A DNA stretch of 64,000 nucleotides from Athripsodes cinereus (GCA_947579605.1 OX388314.1:26422000-26485999), one strand, 5' to 3'. Positions 32,561 through 43,288 are shown, numbered from the stretch's first letter. Numbers and translations: made by a program. The notes: generated by a model from the sequence alone, not told the origin.

Positions 32561-33149
32561 TAACCAAATGAAATATTTAATTATGACGAACTTTCACAGT
32601 CTTTGATCTTCAAAAAATAAATATGATGTTTCAATTAACGTTCTAGAAATAAATTATAGAGGTGAAGAAAGAGGAATATTCCAGCCGGTACCAAGTTTCT
32701 CCCAGTATTACTTGTAGAATACATTATTATTAAAAAAAAATAAAGTTGTAATGGAAATAATAACATTACGGGAAACCAGTTACAAAGTTACACAGGGAGT
32801 TTGAGTTAAAAATAATTTACAATTTCCATGCAACTTATATAGATACAATGACAAGTACAAAGTTGGTTCAATTCTCTTGTCGAGTCCAAGAACAAAGTTC
32901 AAACAAGAGAAAGAACCAAGTTTTCATTTGTTTGAGGGAAAGGTGGAAAGTTATAATAAAATTAATTGAAAAGTTACGTTTTATTCATGGGAAACAAATA
33001 ATAATTTACTTTAAGAAATTTAATAATGTACCTATTATAAAATTATAATTATTCTAGTTTAATACATAAGAATTGTTTTATTTTGAATATGACAACATTA
33101 TTTTTATTTTTCCCTTGTTTTTCGAGATCTGTATAAGACAGGTATTCAT

Positions 33150-33290
33150 TTAACCGTGTAAGACTTTTCCTCAGAAATGAAGTTGGTATGCATTTCCTAT
33201 TATTTGCACGGAGAGAACGGCTAGCTTGTTTGTTACATGCAGTTATTTGCTGGCCACTTGCGCTAAATGCCGGGAAGGTATGAATAAATG
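33150..33290 (+). repeat. SINE-like repeat, diverged 3' half
   Basis: Contains TTGCACGGAGAGAACGGC, TTGTTACATGCAG and TTTGCTGGCCACTTGCG, the diverged 3' half of the 23153-23404 family. Confidence 0.5.
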
Positions 33291-33304
33291 AATTACTGCA
33301 TAAT

Positions 33305-33913
33305 TTATTTTTTAAGTTTATGAGGAAAACACTCCGGTGCCCATTCCAGAAGTGTGCAAAGGAATCCTCTTAAGTTGTATGCTGCGATCTGATTATCAAC
33401 GCTGTATTTGTTATTAAGCACAATAGTTGGTACGAAGGTTATGGGTATCTCTGACGTCCTTATTTCGTAGTTTGATATCAAATCTTTTCCAAGTTGTCCT
33501 TCAGCGCAGGCTTCGACTTCATTTGCATCTAGTCCTGCAATAATGACACAGCTATAGTCTTGGAAAACAGATGCAAGAGTTTTGTATTCGCAGTTCATAT
33601 AATCAACAAGAGCATCTTGGTCTTCGATTAGATAATAAATCCCACAAGATTGTATTTTATTTCCAGCACAATCGGATTCACCAAATTCGCATGTGATTGA
33701 TCCGTCTGAATTACGAATGGACTTTCCCCATGGAACAAATTCAACGTCGAGATACTTCTTCAAATCTTTGTAAACTGGAGTCAATTGATTGGTAATGAAT
33801 CTCACTGCGTCTGCAGATCCGCTGGTTACGTAGATTGTGAGATATAATTTGTCTTCAAGGCAATTTGCTGTTAAGGTGATTGCTAGTAGCAAAAGAGTTA
33901 TTAACAGTTTCAT
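33305..33913 (-). CDS. GILT-like secreted protein 2, both active-site cysteines lost
   Basis: 202 residues from the chosen start. Another ATG in frame lies 11 codons upstream (33946). I prefer 33913 because CATAATGAAACT around it is shared with GILT-like 3, and it gives a clean signal peptide (KLLITLLLLAITLTANC). The active-site region reads TSGSADA where paralogues have TSRCGDT, so the nucleophilic cysteine has become Ser and the last Thr has become Ala. The signature CEFGESDCAGNKIQSC and the other fold cysteines are intact, as is FVPTIVLNNKY. Thiol reductase activity of the known kind is therefore excluded by sequence, yet the frame is fully open. It may act as a binding protein or decoy (inference). 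Confidence 0.88.
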   Translation of the reverse strand: MKLLITLLLLAITLTANCLEDKLYLTIYVTSGSADAVRFITNQLTPVYKDLKKYLDVEFVPWGKSIRNSDGSITCEFGESDCAGNKIQSCGIYYLIEDQDALVDYMNCEYKTLASVFQDYSCVIIAGLDANEVEACAEGQLGKDLISNYEIRTSEIPITFVPTIVLNNKYSVDNQIAAYNLRGFLCTLLEWAPECFPHKLKK

Positions 33914-34130
33914 TATGACCGTTGTTGTGGACACCGAAGTGGTCACTGATTTGTTATTGTGTTATATTAAATCACAGCATTCTATGATATTATCGATACG
34001 TGGAACTTAAGCATTACATAAGATTTATTACCGGAGATTAGGTGCGGATGTCGACATTTGAAAAGATCATTTGTTTCGCAAGTAATGTTAAACAATTGAA
34101 TTACATACAAGTATGAATAAATGCGACGAC

Positions 34131-34592
34131 CAGTGGCGGTCTTTACGGCATGCAAACCGGGCGACCGTTGCCGGGGCTCTACTCGAGAAGCTAAAAATAT
34201 TGTTTTTTTTAAAGGCAAAATCAAAATTTTTAAATAAAAAGAACAAATTATAACACCCAATTTTTTAAAATGATGGATCCGGATTCTAAATAAATTCAAA
34301 TATATCCTCAATACCCTCCCAGTAAGCAATATGCTTGTGGCTTAAAGGTAGAGTAAACCGGTAGCGGGTGGAATCGAGTTCGATTGAATGTTCAGGGTTC
34401 TGCCATCAGATTATTGATCATCTTTTCCAATGTTACTCCATTTTTTTACCAGTATTTTTATTCGTCTCCTGTGCGGTCTCCATCATAGTATGTACCTGAC
34501 TATCATGGTCAGGGGCTGCATAAAACTGTGTTGCCTGAGATAATACTAAATTTGATTCGCCCGGGGCCCCGCATAAGCTAGGACTGCCACAG
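34131..34592. mobile_element. hAT-like non-autonomous element (CAGTGGCGG ends)
   Basis: The left end CAGTGGCGGTC pairs with the right end, reverse complemented CTGTGGCAGTCC. Both ends then carry a GCCCGGGGCCCC-like GC-rich block (CCGTTGCCGGGGCTC left, CCCGGGGCCCCGC right). The central part contains a tRNA-like stretch at about 34358-34425. The target duplication is not clear. Confidence 0.5.
34358..34425 (+). repeat. tRNA-like SINE head fragment
   Basis: TGGCTTAAAGGTAGAG resembles box A and GAGTTCGATTG about 30 bases on resembles box B. The stems of a cloverleaf cannot be completed, so it is read as a SINE remnant and not a tRNA gene. Confidence 0.3.
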
Positions 34593-34599
34593 GCAATGA

Positions 34600-35735
34600 C
34601 GGCTCAACGCCAATCATTTGATATAATGAATGCTTTATATTGTGACAGCGAGAGAGAAAACTATTTGATTACTCCTCCATTTGAATAAAATTTCCTCATG
34701 AATTGTTTGTATTGGAGTGTGGTTTTTGATTCGTAGTATTCTGTAGTATGTACTTTGCAGAGGTATGTAGTAAAAATGTCACTACCAAGAGTCTAGAATT
34801 AATTCTTTGCTATTATTATCATGAAAAAAACTTTTAATGAACTTCCCTTAATTTCACTTTGTGACCTGACTGAATCTTGGATTTTTTCTTATTTTGTATA
34901 GCCTTATTTTTATCCAGGTATTGCGATGTTGGTAAGATATTTAAAATAAAGACGAATAAAATAATTCCCTCCTTATTTTTATTGTTACTTTCAGAAAATT
35001 ATGAAACCAAATAAGTATTTTAGACACAATGTTAATATTTGCACTTTAAGCCTTAAATATCCTCGACAGAAGATTTTTTTCGACATTAAGCTGTAAAGTT
35101 CATTCATCATCATAATGTTCAAAATATATATATAGACCTACCTGGTTGTTTTGTAATGAATTGTGTAAACTTAAATAATTTTCTTTAAATGAACTATCGA
35201 TTTGGTCACGTATATGAAGCAGAAGGGTCTTTGTTCTTTCAATGTTTTTTTGTATTCTTTAAGAGAAATTTACTAAATAACTCCACCCTTTAATACCTAC
35301 TCCTATCGAGAGCATAGGACAGAATCCGTCCCCCTTCAATTAGAGCGTCTCTGTGCCAAATGAGTCACCCTTCCCACGATATCTTCAGTGTTCTTATGTC
35401 GCCGTCACAGGAACGATGTAGGTATTGCATGCATGTATGAAGGATGCTAGGAGTCTTAACATTTTCAAAAGAAGAATTAAAAGATACGCAAGGACATTAA
35501 AACTCAACACTGACAATAGACACCAGTAATTTGACCCAAATTTTCTATATGTTTAAAAAACCGTTTCCTCTCATACCAGTGGCTCAACTACTGACTGAGG
35601 AAATTACATAAAAAAAAAATACCATTGCACTGTAATATAATATTTGTCTACTATATAATATTTTTGTATTGTTGTTTTATTATTGAATAAATTATTATTA
35701 TATTATATTATATTGTGAAAGAGGGCCATCCGGAC
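34600..35735. other. Intergenic DNA, unclassified
   Basis: No gene or bounded element was recognised. The stretch around 35290-35560 is more GC-rich and looks like old repeat sequence. Confidence 0.35.
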
Positions 35736-35739
35736 CGAC

Positions 35740-36020
35740 AGAATCCTTGTGAACGAAATAAGAGTATTCTTTTCGACCAACTATAATTGGGCATTCTCAA
35801 AACATGATCCAACCACGAACATCGTCTCTCCTATATTACAGAGACTACAGTTCTTTGATGAGTGCGCTGGCGCACAGTATCATTTGTGACATGCTCATAC
35901 CACATAACATCCAAATCCTTCTATAGCACGGTTATTATCAAAACTTAGTATCCTCCACTCTTGAGCTTCGGCAAGGTGCCAAGACTCACGGACATAAAGA
36001 AGGATTGAGAAATTCGGATC
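35740..36020 (-). pseudogene. LINE reverse transcriptase C-terminal remnant
   Basis: On the minus strand from about 36008 one reads SILLYVRESWHLAEAQEWR. This is a decayed form of the LLYGSETW...EAQ...RLEVFDNR block that follows the catalytic domain in several insect LINE reverse transcriptases. Stops interrupt it. Confidence 0.5.
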
Positions 36021-36263
36021 ATTTGATAATTACAATTACTCCGAAAAGAGACTAATTTTTGCAGTGTACCTACCTGGAAATTTTATGATTTTTGTAATAA
36101 GAATGAAATAATTACAATAATTAATCACTCTTATCAAATTTTCTTTATCAACTTCTGTAGTTTGATATAAATTTCACAAACTCGATAAATATTGTTTGTT
36201 TAGTATGAATAATAAATCAAATACCTACATTAATAAAAATAAAACATTTTTATATTTAGTACT

Positions 36264-36450
36264 ACCATAGTGACTTTCAAGAGCTTCCGCTCTCGTCGGG
36301 ATGAAGAGAGCGGAAGCAATTGAGCGCGTCTCTCGATTAATAAAGTCATTGTGGAAGTACTATGACTTTATTAATCGAGAATAATAGGTATAAGTGTATG
36401 ATTTTTATTAATTTAACATGAATTCCCACCAAGTACCGTCGGTCGCAATA
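36264..36450 (-). repeat. CCGACGG-type dispersed repeat, copy 3, with internal hairpins
   Basis: CCACCAAGTACCGTCGG near 36427 is the inverted opening phrase of the family. Inside, GCTTCCGCTCTC and GAGAGCGGAAGC (36285-36320) form a hairpin, and the phrase CTCGATTAATAAAGTCAT is repeated inverted at 36360-36379. Confidence 0.5.
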
Positions 36451-36624
36451 TTAACTAAATCAAATACACTCTTAATATCATTAGGTACTTTCGTGGCAAA
36501 AAACCCGTAATAGACTGAATTATGAATTCTATTGTAGGTACATACCAATATTACAGCAAAAGTGTTTCATGAACGTAGAATAGGTTAAATAGTGTGTTAA
36601 AAGTCAACAATCTTGATGATTAAA

Positions 36625-37060
36625 TGATAAAACAGGATAACAGTTTAGATGGTTAAATTATATTTATTTATTTATCACTTGTACACGGCGTGAGCCTTTT
36701 ACACGTTAAACATATGTATAACAAATTAAAAAAATAACAATTTGACAGACAAAAACAATAAAGATGATAAAAAATGAATTGGTACAAATTCATAAAAACA
36801 AAAACAGTAGTAATTTGAACAAAACAACAATAGTAATAGAATAAAACAATTAGATCAATTTATATAGATCAATTAGATCAATTTATATAGATCAATTAGA
36901 TCAATTTATATTGCAGGATAACAGTCTAAATGGTTAAATGATATAGCAGGACAACAGTTAAGATGTTTAAATTATATAGCAGTATAACAGTTTAGATGTT
37001 TGAATGATAGGGCAGGACAACAGTCCAGTTGGTTTTATGATATAGCAGGACGAACTGCAG
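36625..37060. repeat. 34 bp degenerate tandem array, interrupted by a LINE tail
   Basis: Units with the core GCAGGACAACAGTTAAGATG, then TTTAAATGATATA occur at about 36633, 36915, 36949, 36982 and 37016 with a spacing near 34 bp. The gap between the first and second is filled by a minus-strand LINE 3' end (36661-36840) and a short TAGATCAATTTATA repeat. Confidence 0.65.
36661..36840 (-). repeat. 3' end of the intact LINE's family, inverted
   Basis: Starts with TTTA units, then CACGGCGTGAGCCTTTTACA, the reverse complement of the 3' end at 50690-50757 and 15070-15118. It is inserted into the 34 bp array. Confidence 0.65.
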
Positions 37061-37173
37061 GAGTGACGTACATAGATGCAGTGTGCTCAGTATAGAATGT
37101 TGTGGAAGAGCAAGAAGAAGGCTTATGTTCAAGTGTTACGGCTGTATGTCCAAGGTTGGAAAACAAAAGATTC

Positions 37174-37458
37174 AATAAAAAAAGGGTCGAAATAAATACA
37201 ACAAGCGTTTTATTCTACTAATGATTTAATCGGTGAGAGAGACGTCTTTCGTCTCATGAGGACATTGTCAATCTGATTTTAAAAATACAGTACAACTGAA
37301 TATTGTTGTATTTTTAAAATCAGATTGACAATGTCCTCATAAGACGAAAGACGTCTCTCTCACCGATTAAATCATTAGTAGAATAAAACGCTTGTTTTAT
37401 TTATTTCGATATGGAATTCTACTACCTAAACACCGACACAGTGAATAAAAAAAGGGTC
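37174..37458. repeat. Near-perfect hairpin (102 bp arms) inside a 15 bp direct repeat
   Basis: The left arm 37188-37289 and right arm 37307-37408 are inverted copies with only two mismatches in 102 bp (at 37199 and in TCTCATGAGG versus TCTTATGAGG). The loop is 17 bases. The whole is bounded by an exact direct repeat AATAAAAAAAGGGTC at 37174-37188 and 37444-37458, which looks like a target-site duplication. No transposase or coding frame is present. Transcription across it would give a long double-stranded RNA hairpin. Confidence 0.9.
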
Positions 37459-37930
37459 ATCAGAATTTTATTTTTTCGTGTCTTTGAATTTTAATCTACT
37501 CGTATAACTTTTTAGAAGTTGAACAGAAACTGTTATGATTTGAAAAATCATATTTTTAGTATTTATTCTCACGGAATTGCTACAAACATAGAATCTGAAA
37601 AAAACTGCATATGACACCTAAGTACATTCTTGTGCAATGAAAAAAGTTGGACACTCGTACCAACCATTTTTTATGTTCTTCTGTTATTATTGATAAAAGT
37701 ATATCCACAATCATAAAGAATTGCTTCTGATGATGAATCCTTACAATGACATTAAAACGTAGGAATGTTTTGTGAGTCCCCGGAACATATCAAATTTCTG
37801 TAAGTATTCGAGACTCTTGTAAGATACATGTTTCTGTAATTATCACATGAGTATGACACATTTAATTTCTTCAGTTCACCACTGTTGAGATAGATATGTT
37901 ACCTTTCTTAAATTTGGTTTTATTAATTTA

Positions 37931-38140
37931 TACTAATATTATAAAGAGGAAAGATTTGATTGTTTGCATTGAATAGGCTCCGAAACTACTGAACTGATTT
38001 GAAAAATTCTTTCACTATTGGGAAGCTACACTATCCTCGGATGACATAGGCTCTATTATATTTTGAAAAAATTAGTCCTTACTAATTTTTTTTTAAATAC
38101 CTATCTACCCGTGCGAAGCCGGTGCGGACCGCTTGTTTAT
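37931..38140 (+). repeat. Dispersed repeat with CGAAACTACTGAACTG core
   Basis: It runs from TACTAATATTATAAAGAGG through GGCTCCGAAACTACTGAACTG, TTCTTTCACTATTGG and ATGACATAGGCTC to CCCGTGCGAAGCCGG. This wording is one of the commonest repeats in moth and butterfly genomes (from memory). It has no coding frame. Confidence 0.6.
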
Positions 38141-38159
38141 ATATAAATGTATATTTGGG

Positions 38160-38650
38160 AAGTGTGTTTGTGAGGGATGGAAGATGCAATAGGGAATTGA
38201 AAGAAGGAATGTGGCTGGTGCTAGAGTGAACTGTGAACTTCGACCCATTGTCAGCAATGGCAATGTGTCGAATATGGCTAAAATGCTGGTGCACAATACC
38301 ATTCTGGTACCATGTATATGCCATACGTATGCAAGCGAGACATGGACGTGGTTGAAGAAGGACAAAAGTGGAATAAATGCAGTGGAGATGCGATCGCTGA
38401 GAAGAATGATTGATAGAGAGAAGAATGTTGATACATAGATTGAAGAATGAGGATATTAGAAGAATGAGCGGATACAAGAAGAGTGTTGTGGACAGAATGC
38501 GCGTGAATAAGCTACGGTGGTTTTGAGTAAGAGGAACCGATGTGCGTGCATTAGGAATTGTATAAGGATAGATCTATATGGCGTTAGGTTCACTCTGCCT
38601 ACCCCACTTGGGACACGGCGTGAGGGTATAGTATTGTAGTATAGTATATT
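38160..38650 (+). pseudogene. LINE reverse transcriptase C-terminal fragment with TATAG tail
   Basis: An open stretch (38211-38438) reads VHNTILVPCICHTYASETWT, then WLKKDKSGINAVEMRSLRRM, the familiar end of an insect LINE reverse transcriptase (YGSETW...NAVEMRSLRR). After it follow TGCGCGTGAATAAGCTACGG, GGATAGATCTATATGGCG and CCCACTTGGGACACGGCG, then a TATAG tail shared with 60655-60995. It is truncated at the 5' side and broken by frameshifts. Confidence 0.7.
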
Positions 38651-38828
38651 AGGGCACAGAGAGACTGAACTGTATCTGTCTACATATGTTCATTATATAG
38701 TAAATCTACTGGCTATACCCTACTTGTCGAGATGCCATGATGGTTCATGTAGATATAACTTAGTATTTTATTCATACGCTTTGTCATCATACTGAACTCA
38801 TGTGATATTCAGTAAATATATTATTATA

Positions 38829-39204
38829 CTAGTTGACCCGGCAAACCTTGTTTTGCCATATACATTTGCCATATACTAATATCGTTATTCAAAAATAGGA
38901 GTTGATGATAGAAGGGTGAAAATTTAGGGCTGTGTGTATTTTTTAATGCCTTACCATCTAAAATATAAAATTCTCGTGTCACAGTGTTATCATACTCCTC
39001 CGAAACGGCTGGACCGATTATGATGAAATTTTGTGTTTAACCCGATTTTTTTGGTATTTTTTTTATTTTTTATGGTGAGGCATTAAAAAATACATACAGC
39101 CCTAAATTTTCACCCTTCTATCATCAACCCCTATTTTTTAATAGTGATATTAGTAATTCAATCTATATAGTATATGGCAAAAGAACGTTTGCCGGGTCAG
39201 CTAG
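38829..39204. mobile_element. Terminal-inverted-repeat element, CTAG(T/C)TGACCCGGCAAAC ends
   Basis: CTAGTTGACCCGGCAAAC at the left is matched by the right end, which reverse complemented reads CTAGCTGACCCGGCAAACG. Long inner inverted segments match as well (GATGATAGAAGGGTGAAAA at 38902 and TTTTCACCCTTCTATCATC at 39106). Part of the sequence (CCTCCGAAACGGCTGGACCG) is repeated inverted at 39335, just outside the right end. No gene lies inside. Confidence 0.65.
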
Positions 39205-39690
39205 TAAAAAATAATTGACCATAATATAAAATAAATAAATTTGGGGTGAACTACCCTTAACTTTTGGGGGTATAAAAAACAGATGTTAGCCAATTCTCAG
39301 ACCTACCCGATAAGCACTCAAATTTTTATCAAAATCGGTCCAGCCGTTTCGGAGGAGTATGATAAGAAACACCGTGACACGAGAATTTTATATATTAGAT
39401 AGATTGTGTATGAATGTAAATTTTTCTAGACAAAACTATTTGATATTAATTCAAAGACACGTCAACGCCGTTCGCTTTTTGAATATTTATAAACTACGTC
39501 ACATTTTATCTATGCAAATGTTAGTAGAGTTTATGGAGAGAAAATTATGGAAGAAAAATACGTAGTCTACGTAAATTATGGAAACAGTCATAAATAGATT
39601 ACAAATGTACCTATGTAGTGAAATTATATCTATTATTTACATATCAGATTCTCTTTTCAATATTTTTATGTCACAACATCTCTATCTATC

Positions 39691-39956
39691 TTTACCATCA
39701 CGGCGTATCCTATACGTGGGGTAGCCAGCAGGCAAGCTGCATGTAATAAACATGCAAGCTGTCCTCAAACATGCAAGCCGTCCTCTTCATTCCAGCAAAA
39801 AATAAGAATTTTACAAATTCAAGATGGGTGGCAGGTCTCATCGGTGATTTTAAGATGTAAAATGTTTTTATTTTTTTGAAAATCTGCTTTATATAGGACA
39901 CTCGAAAACTTACGAAAAAGTGAGAGACCCATTCTTTGCCGTTTGCTCCACGGCTT
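39691..39956 (-). repeat. SINE-like repeat copy
   Basis: Minus-strand copy running from ACCATCACGGCGTATCC through GGGGTAGCCAGCAGGC, a local CATGCAAGC duplication and CACTCGAAAACTTACG to GCTCCACGG. Confidence 0.7.
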
Positions 39957-40458
39957 ATGTCGCTAAATCTAAATATGTAATCATAAAAAATAATGATGGG
40001 CTTCCATGGCACAGACAAAAGACAGTATAAAATTTACGGATGAGTGAGAGGTCTATTATAATCTAAGACTCCTCAGAAAAATTGGGTAAGTTGGAAGTTG
40101 AGATAGATCGCAGCTCTACAACAATCTCTGTATATTTTTTATTGACTGTATTTAATATAAAAGCACTTCTCCTCAAAATTATCTGTAACCGATGTGCAGT
40201 CAAGAATGAAAAAAAAAATCAATAAAATTGGGTAAATAAAAAATAGTATAGGTGTTTCAAAAAATGTATAATTGATAAAACTATCACGGTAAACAGAAAT
40301 TGAGTAATTATTGATACTCAAACAATAAGCAAAACTGATAATTTAGCAATATTTATATTACTTAGTTTGATTGTATGATATTATGTAAAAAATATGAAAA
40401 ACAAGTTCAAGTCATATGATATTAAACTGAACTACTTAAAGAAGTTACGAAGCAATGA

Positions 40459-41052
40459 TTAACATGGAGGTACATTTCCCAGTTCCTTACATACGAATGC
40501 TCTGAAGTTGGAGAAGGCTGCAATTTGATTAGCAGCGCTATATTGGTTGTCAAGAACAATAGTTGGTACAAAGACCATAGTAATCTCTGATGTCCTCTTT
40601 TCATTATTTGATTCCAATTGATTTCCTAATGATCCCTCAACGCAGGTCTTGACCACATTTTCAGTCAATCCAGCATTCTTAACACAGGTGTAATCTTGGG
40701 AAACGGATGACAGAGTACGGAATTCACAGTCCATGTAATCAATCTGAGCATCTTGGTCTTTGTCCAGATAATACAAGGCGCAGGATTGTAGTTTGTTTGC
40801 GGCACAGTCGGTGGCTCCAAATTGACATGTAACCGATCCATCTGGATTGCGTCTGGATTTACCCCATGGAATGAATTCAATGTTGAGGTAGTCCTTAAAA
40901 TCTTTATATACTGGAGTTAGTTGATTATTAATGAATCTGATTGTATCTCCACATCTGCTCGTTGTATAGACAGCAATGTCTAATTTGTCAGCTTTGCAGT
41001 TTGCTGTAGCAATGACAGCAAACAACAATACAACACTTGTGAATAGTTTCAT
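40459..41052 (-). CDS. GILT-like secreted protein 3, active site CGDT
   Basis: 197 residues, single exon. A clean signal peptide ends near residue 19 (LLFAVIATANC). TTSRCGDT at 31-37 holds the nucleophilic cysteine (about C34), but the second redox cysteine is Thr. FIPWGKSRR, the signature CQFGATDCAANKLQSC (about 76-91), DCEFRTL, and FVPTIVLDNQY follow. The protein ends in PPC. It lies in the same direction as, and is most like, the copies at 42592 and 43782, so the three form a tandem array. TGTGACAAGT, 36 bases upstream of the ATG, is shared with GILT-like 5. The expected site of action is extracellular or lysosomal. Confidence 0.9.
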   Translation of the reverse strand: MKLFTSVVLLFAVIATANCKADKLDIAVYTTSRCGDTIRFINNQLTPVYKDFKDYLNIEFIPWGKSRRNPDGSVTCQFGATDCAANKLQSCALYYLDKDQDAQIDYMDCEFRTLSSVSQDYTCVKNAGLTENVVKTCVEGSLGNQLESNNEKRTSEITMVFVPTIVLDNQYSAANQIAAFSNFRAFVCKELGNVPPC

Positions 41053-41633
41053 TATGTAAATGATTTAGCGACGTTGTTAACACAATGACTTGTCACAAGA
41101 TACTATAGCTCACTGAAATCATTTCAACAGATTTTTATTCACTCATCGTTCAGAAGCAAACCTGTCTAGATTCTTGATAAGTAGTGATTTTTGATAGCGA
41201 TTAAAAATATGAAAAACGTTTTGTTGTATCAGATTAACCATTATTGAATCGTGTTTATCAATTAATTTACATTGTTTTCTTTATCAACAAAAGTTTTAAG
41301 ATTAGCGTAAGTGGATATTAAAATCATATTATTATATTTTTTGATAACATCTGCGAGTACGATAGGTACATCTGATTGGCCATTGTATTTTTTATAAGGA
41401 GCCTCTAATATATTTGGCAATAACATCACAGTTTTTAGATAGGTATATTTGGTGTATTTTATGAATGTTTTAATTTTTTGAAAGTAAATAAAAAAACATA
41501 CACATGAACTTTAAGCAGAATATAGAAGCGAATAAAGACTATCTTAAAATACTAAATGTTTTTCTGAAAACAGTTTTTTTTATTTGATACATTTTGAATC
41601 TACAAATTTATTAAAAGAGTATTAAATTGCTAA

Positions 41634-42186
41634 TGGGGTGTTCACATTTGGCGAATATCGCCAGGCGAATTTCAAAATATAACGCCAGGCGAAAAAACAA
41701 AAGTCGCCGTACGCCCATTGATCGTCACACCTGTTCACACAGTCCACCGATTTAGAAACGATCTGTCAGATGCGCTTTGATTTTGACACTGTTTTCAAAA
41801 TGGCGTCGAGATGGAGATCGCGAAGTGTTTATTTTTAGTCGAAAATGTTATAGTAGAGGTTAAAGGTGCTTTTAATTAAGGAAACAAACGCCACAAACCA
41901 ACAACAAAGATAACAGCTGTCACGAAGAGGGAAACATTATAAACTTTATAGGTTATAAAGTTTTTACCATAGATACGAACACTGCGCACATCTGCGCATG
42001 CGCGAATCGTTCAATCGGCCGAAAATGTTGGAAGGTGGTCAACTCGAGACGATATCGTTTCTACTGGTTTTTATCGTTTCAGACTAGCTGTCATTTTGTT
42101 CACACGGTTCAAATGGCTGGCGATATTTTGGTGCCTGGCGATATTTTGGTGCCTGGCGATATTCGCCAAAGTGAGAACACCACATT
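41634..42186. mobile_element. PIF/Harbinger-like non-autonomous element, copy B
   Basis: Same ends as copy A (TGGGGTGTTCACATTTGGCG and GGTGTTCTCACTTTGGCG). It is flanked by TAA at the left and TTA at the right. It carries an extra tandem GGCGATATTTTGGTGCCT near the right end. It sits between GILT-like 3 and 4, so it entered after or during the growth of the array. The ATG-led stretch of copy A is frame-shifted here. Confidence 0.75.
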
Positions 42187-42244
42187 AGACATCAAAGGAA
42201 CAATACATATTTAAAGTAAATTAATTATAAATAAAATACTTCTT

Positions 42245-42380
42245 TAGTATATCCACTGTGACCTTCTTAACTCTTGAAAGACGGCTCGCGTCCAATAAAG
42301 TTACAGTGGATGTACTAAATAAGTGTTTAATTTATAATAAATTTAACATGAACTTCCACAAAGAACCGTCGCGTCGGTTG
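42245..42380 (-). repeat. CCGACGG-type dispersed repeat, copy 4
   Basis: Ends with CATGAACTTCCACAAAGAACC, a variant of the inverted opening phrase of this family. An inner pair, ATCCACTGTGACC and GTTACAGTGGATG, forms a hairpin. Confidence 0.5.
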
Positions 42381-42591
42381 AAAATATCAACTTTATATTT
42401 ATATTTATAAGTTATTAAATTTGATATCTATACAGAAAATGATTTGTATTGAAATATTGAGTAATTGACTAATCAATAATTCACGTTTTATTTTGTACCT
42501 ACGTATTGATAAAGCAAAACGCATATCAGTATGTGTAACAGAAGATTTAACATTTTTACTGGCACTGGTGTTTGTTTGTTTTTTTTTTTAA

Positions 42592-43224
42592 CTACGACGA
42601 ATCCAGTGAATCACACGAAGACGATGAACAAGAAGGAGCATCTTCCAAAACCTTACAAATGAAAGATCTGAAATCGGAGTAAGCTGCCTTTTGATTAGCA
42701 GCGCTGTATTCATGATTAAGCACAATAGTTGGTACGAATACCATTGTTATTTCTGATGTACTTTTTTCATTAATAGCTTCTAATTGATTTCCTAAAGGAC
42801 CATTGAGACAAGATCTTACAATATCTTCATTTAATCCAGCATTTTTAACACAAACATAGTTTTGAGAAACAGACGCCATGGTACGAAATTCACAGTCCAT
42901 ATAATCAACTTGAGCATCTTGATCACTACTTAGATAATAGAGAGCACAAGAATGTATTTTATTTGCTGTACAGTCTGAAGATCCAAACTGACATTTGACT
43001 GATCCATCTGGATTTCGTTTTGACTTACCCCATGGTATAAACTCAACATTGAGATAATCTTTTAAGTCATTATACACTGGAGTTAGTTGATCATTTATGA
43101 ATGTTATTGTATCACCACATCTGCTTGTAGTGTAGACTGATATATCTATTTTGCCTGCTTCACAGTTTGACTCAAGGCCTATGATGATTAGTATTACAAT
43201 ATAATATAACAGTTCCATAATCAC
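42592..43224 (-). CDS. GILT-like secreted protein 4, active site CGDT, Ser-rich tail
   Basis: 210 residues, single exon. Signal peptide (YYIVILIIIG), then TTSRCGDT with about C36 kept and Thr in place of the resolving cysteine. The signature CQFGSSDCTANKIHSC (about 78-93), DCEFRTMASVS and FVPTIVLNHEY are present. It differs from its neighbours in a C-terminal extension with a run of serines (CSSSSCDSLDSS), adding one cysteine. The start is the first ATG. An ATG two codons on would also serve. CTTTAATTCATCAC (43275-43288, coding-strand GTGATGAATTAAAG) upstream is shared exactly with GILT-like 5. Confidence 0.9.
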   Translation of the reverse strand: MIMELLYYIVILIIIGLESNCEAGKIDISVYTTSRCGDTITFINDQLTPVYNDLKDYLNVEFIPWGKSKRNPDGSVKCQFGSSDCTANKIHSCALYYLSSDQDAQVDYMDCEFRTMASVSQNYVCVKNAGLNEDIVRSCLNGPLGNQLEAINEKSTSEITMVFVPTIVLNHEYSAANQKAAYSDFRSFICKVLEDAPSCSSSSCDSLDSS

Positions 43225-43274
43225 TATGTCTCAAATATACAAATCTATTTCTTTTGCTTTCTGTAATGATGCTT

Positions 43275-43288
43275 CTTTAATTCATCAC
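43275..43288 (-). promoter_or_regulatory. Shared upstream motif GTGATGAATTAAAG (GILT-like 4)
   Basis: This exact 14-mer lies 51 bases upstream of the GILT-like 4 start, and again at 44416-44429, 26 bases upstream of GILT-like 5. It may be a relic of duplication or part of a core promoter or 5' UTR. Confidence 0.45.

Noticed and set aside
33914..33946. Upstream in-frame ATG for GILT-like 2
   Set aside because: The downstream ATG has the context CATAATGAAACT shared with GILT-like 3 and gives a standard signal peptide. The longer N-terminus would bury it.
38082..38477. Minus-strand open stretches
   Set aside because: They are opposite a recognisable LINE reverse transcriptase remnant on the plus strand.
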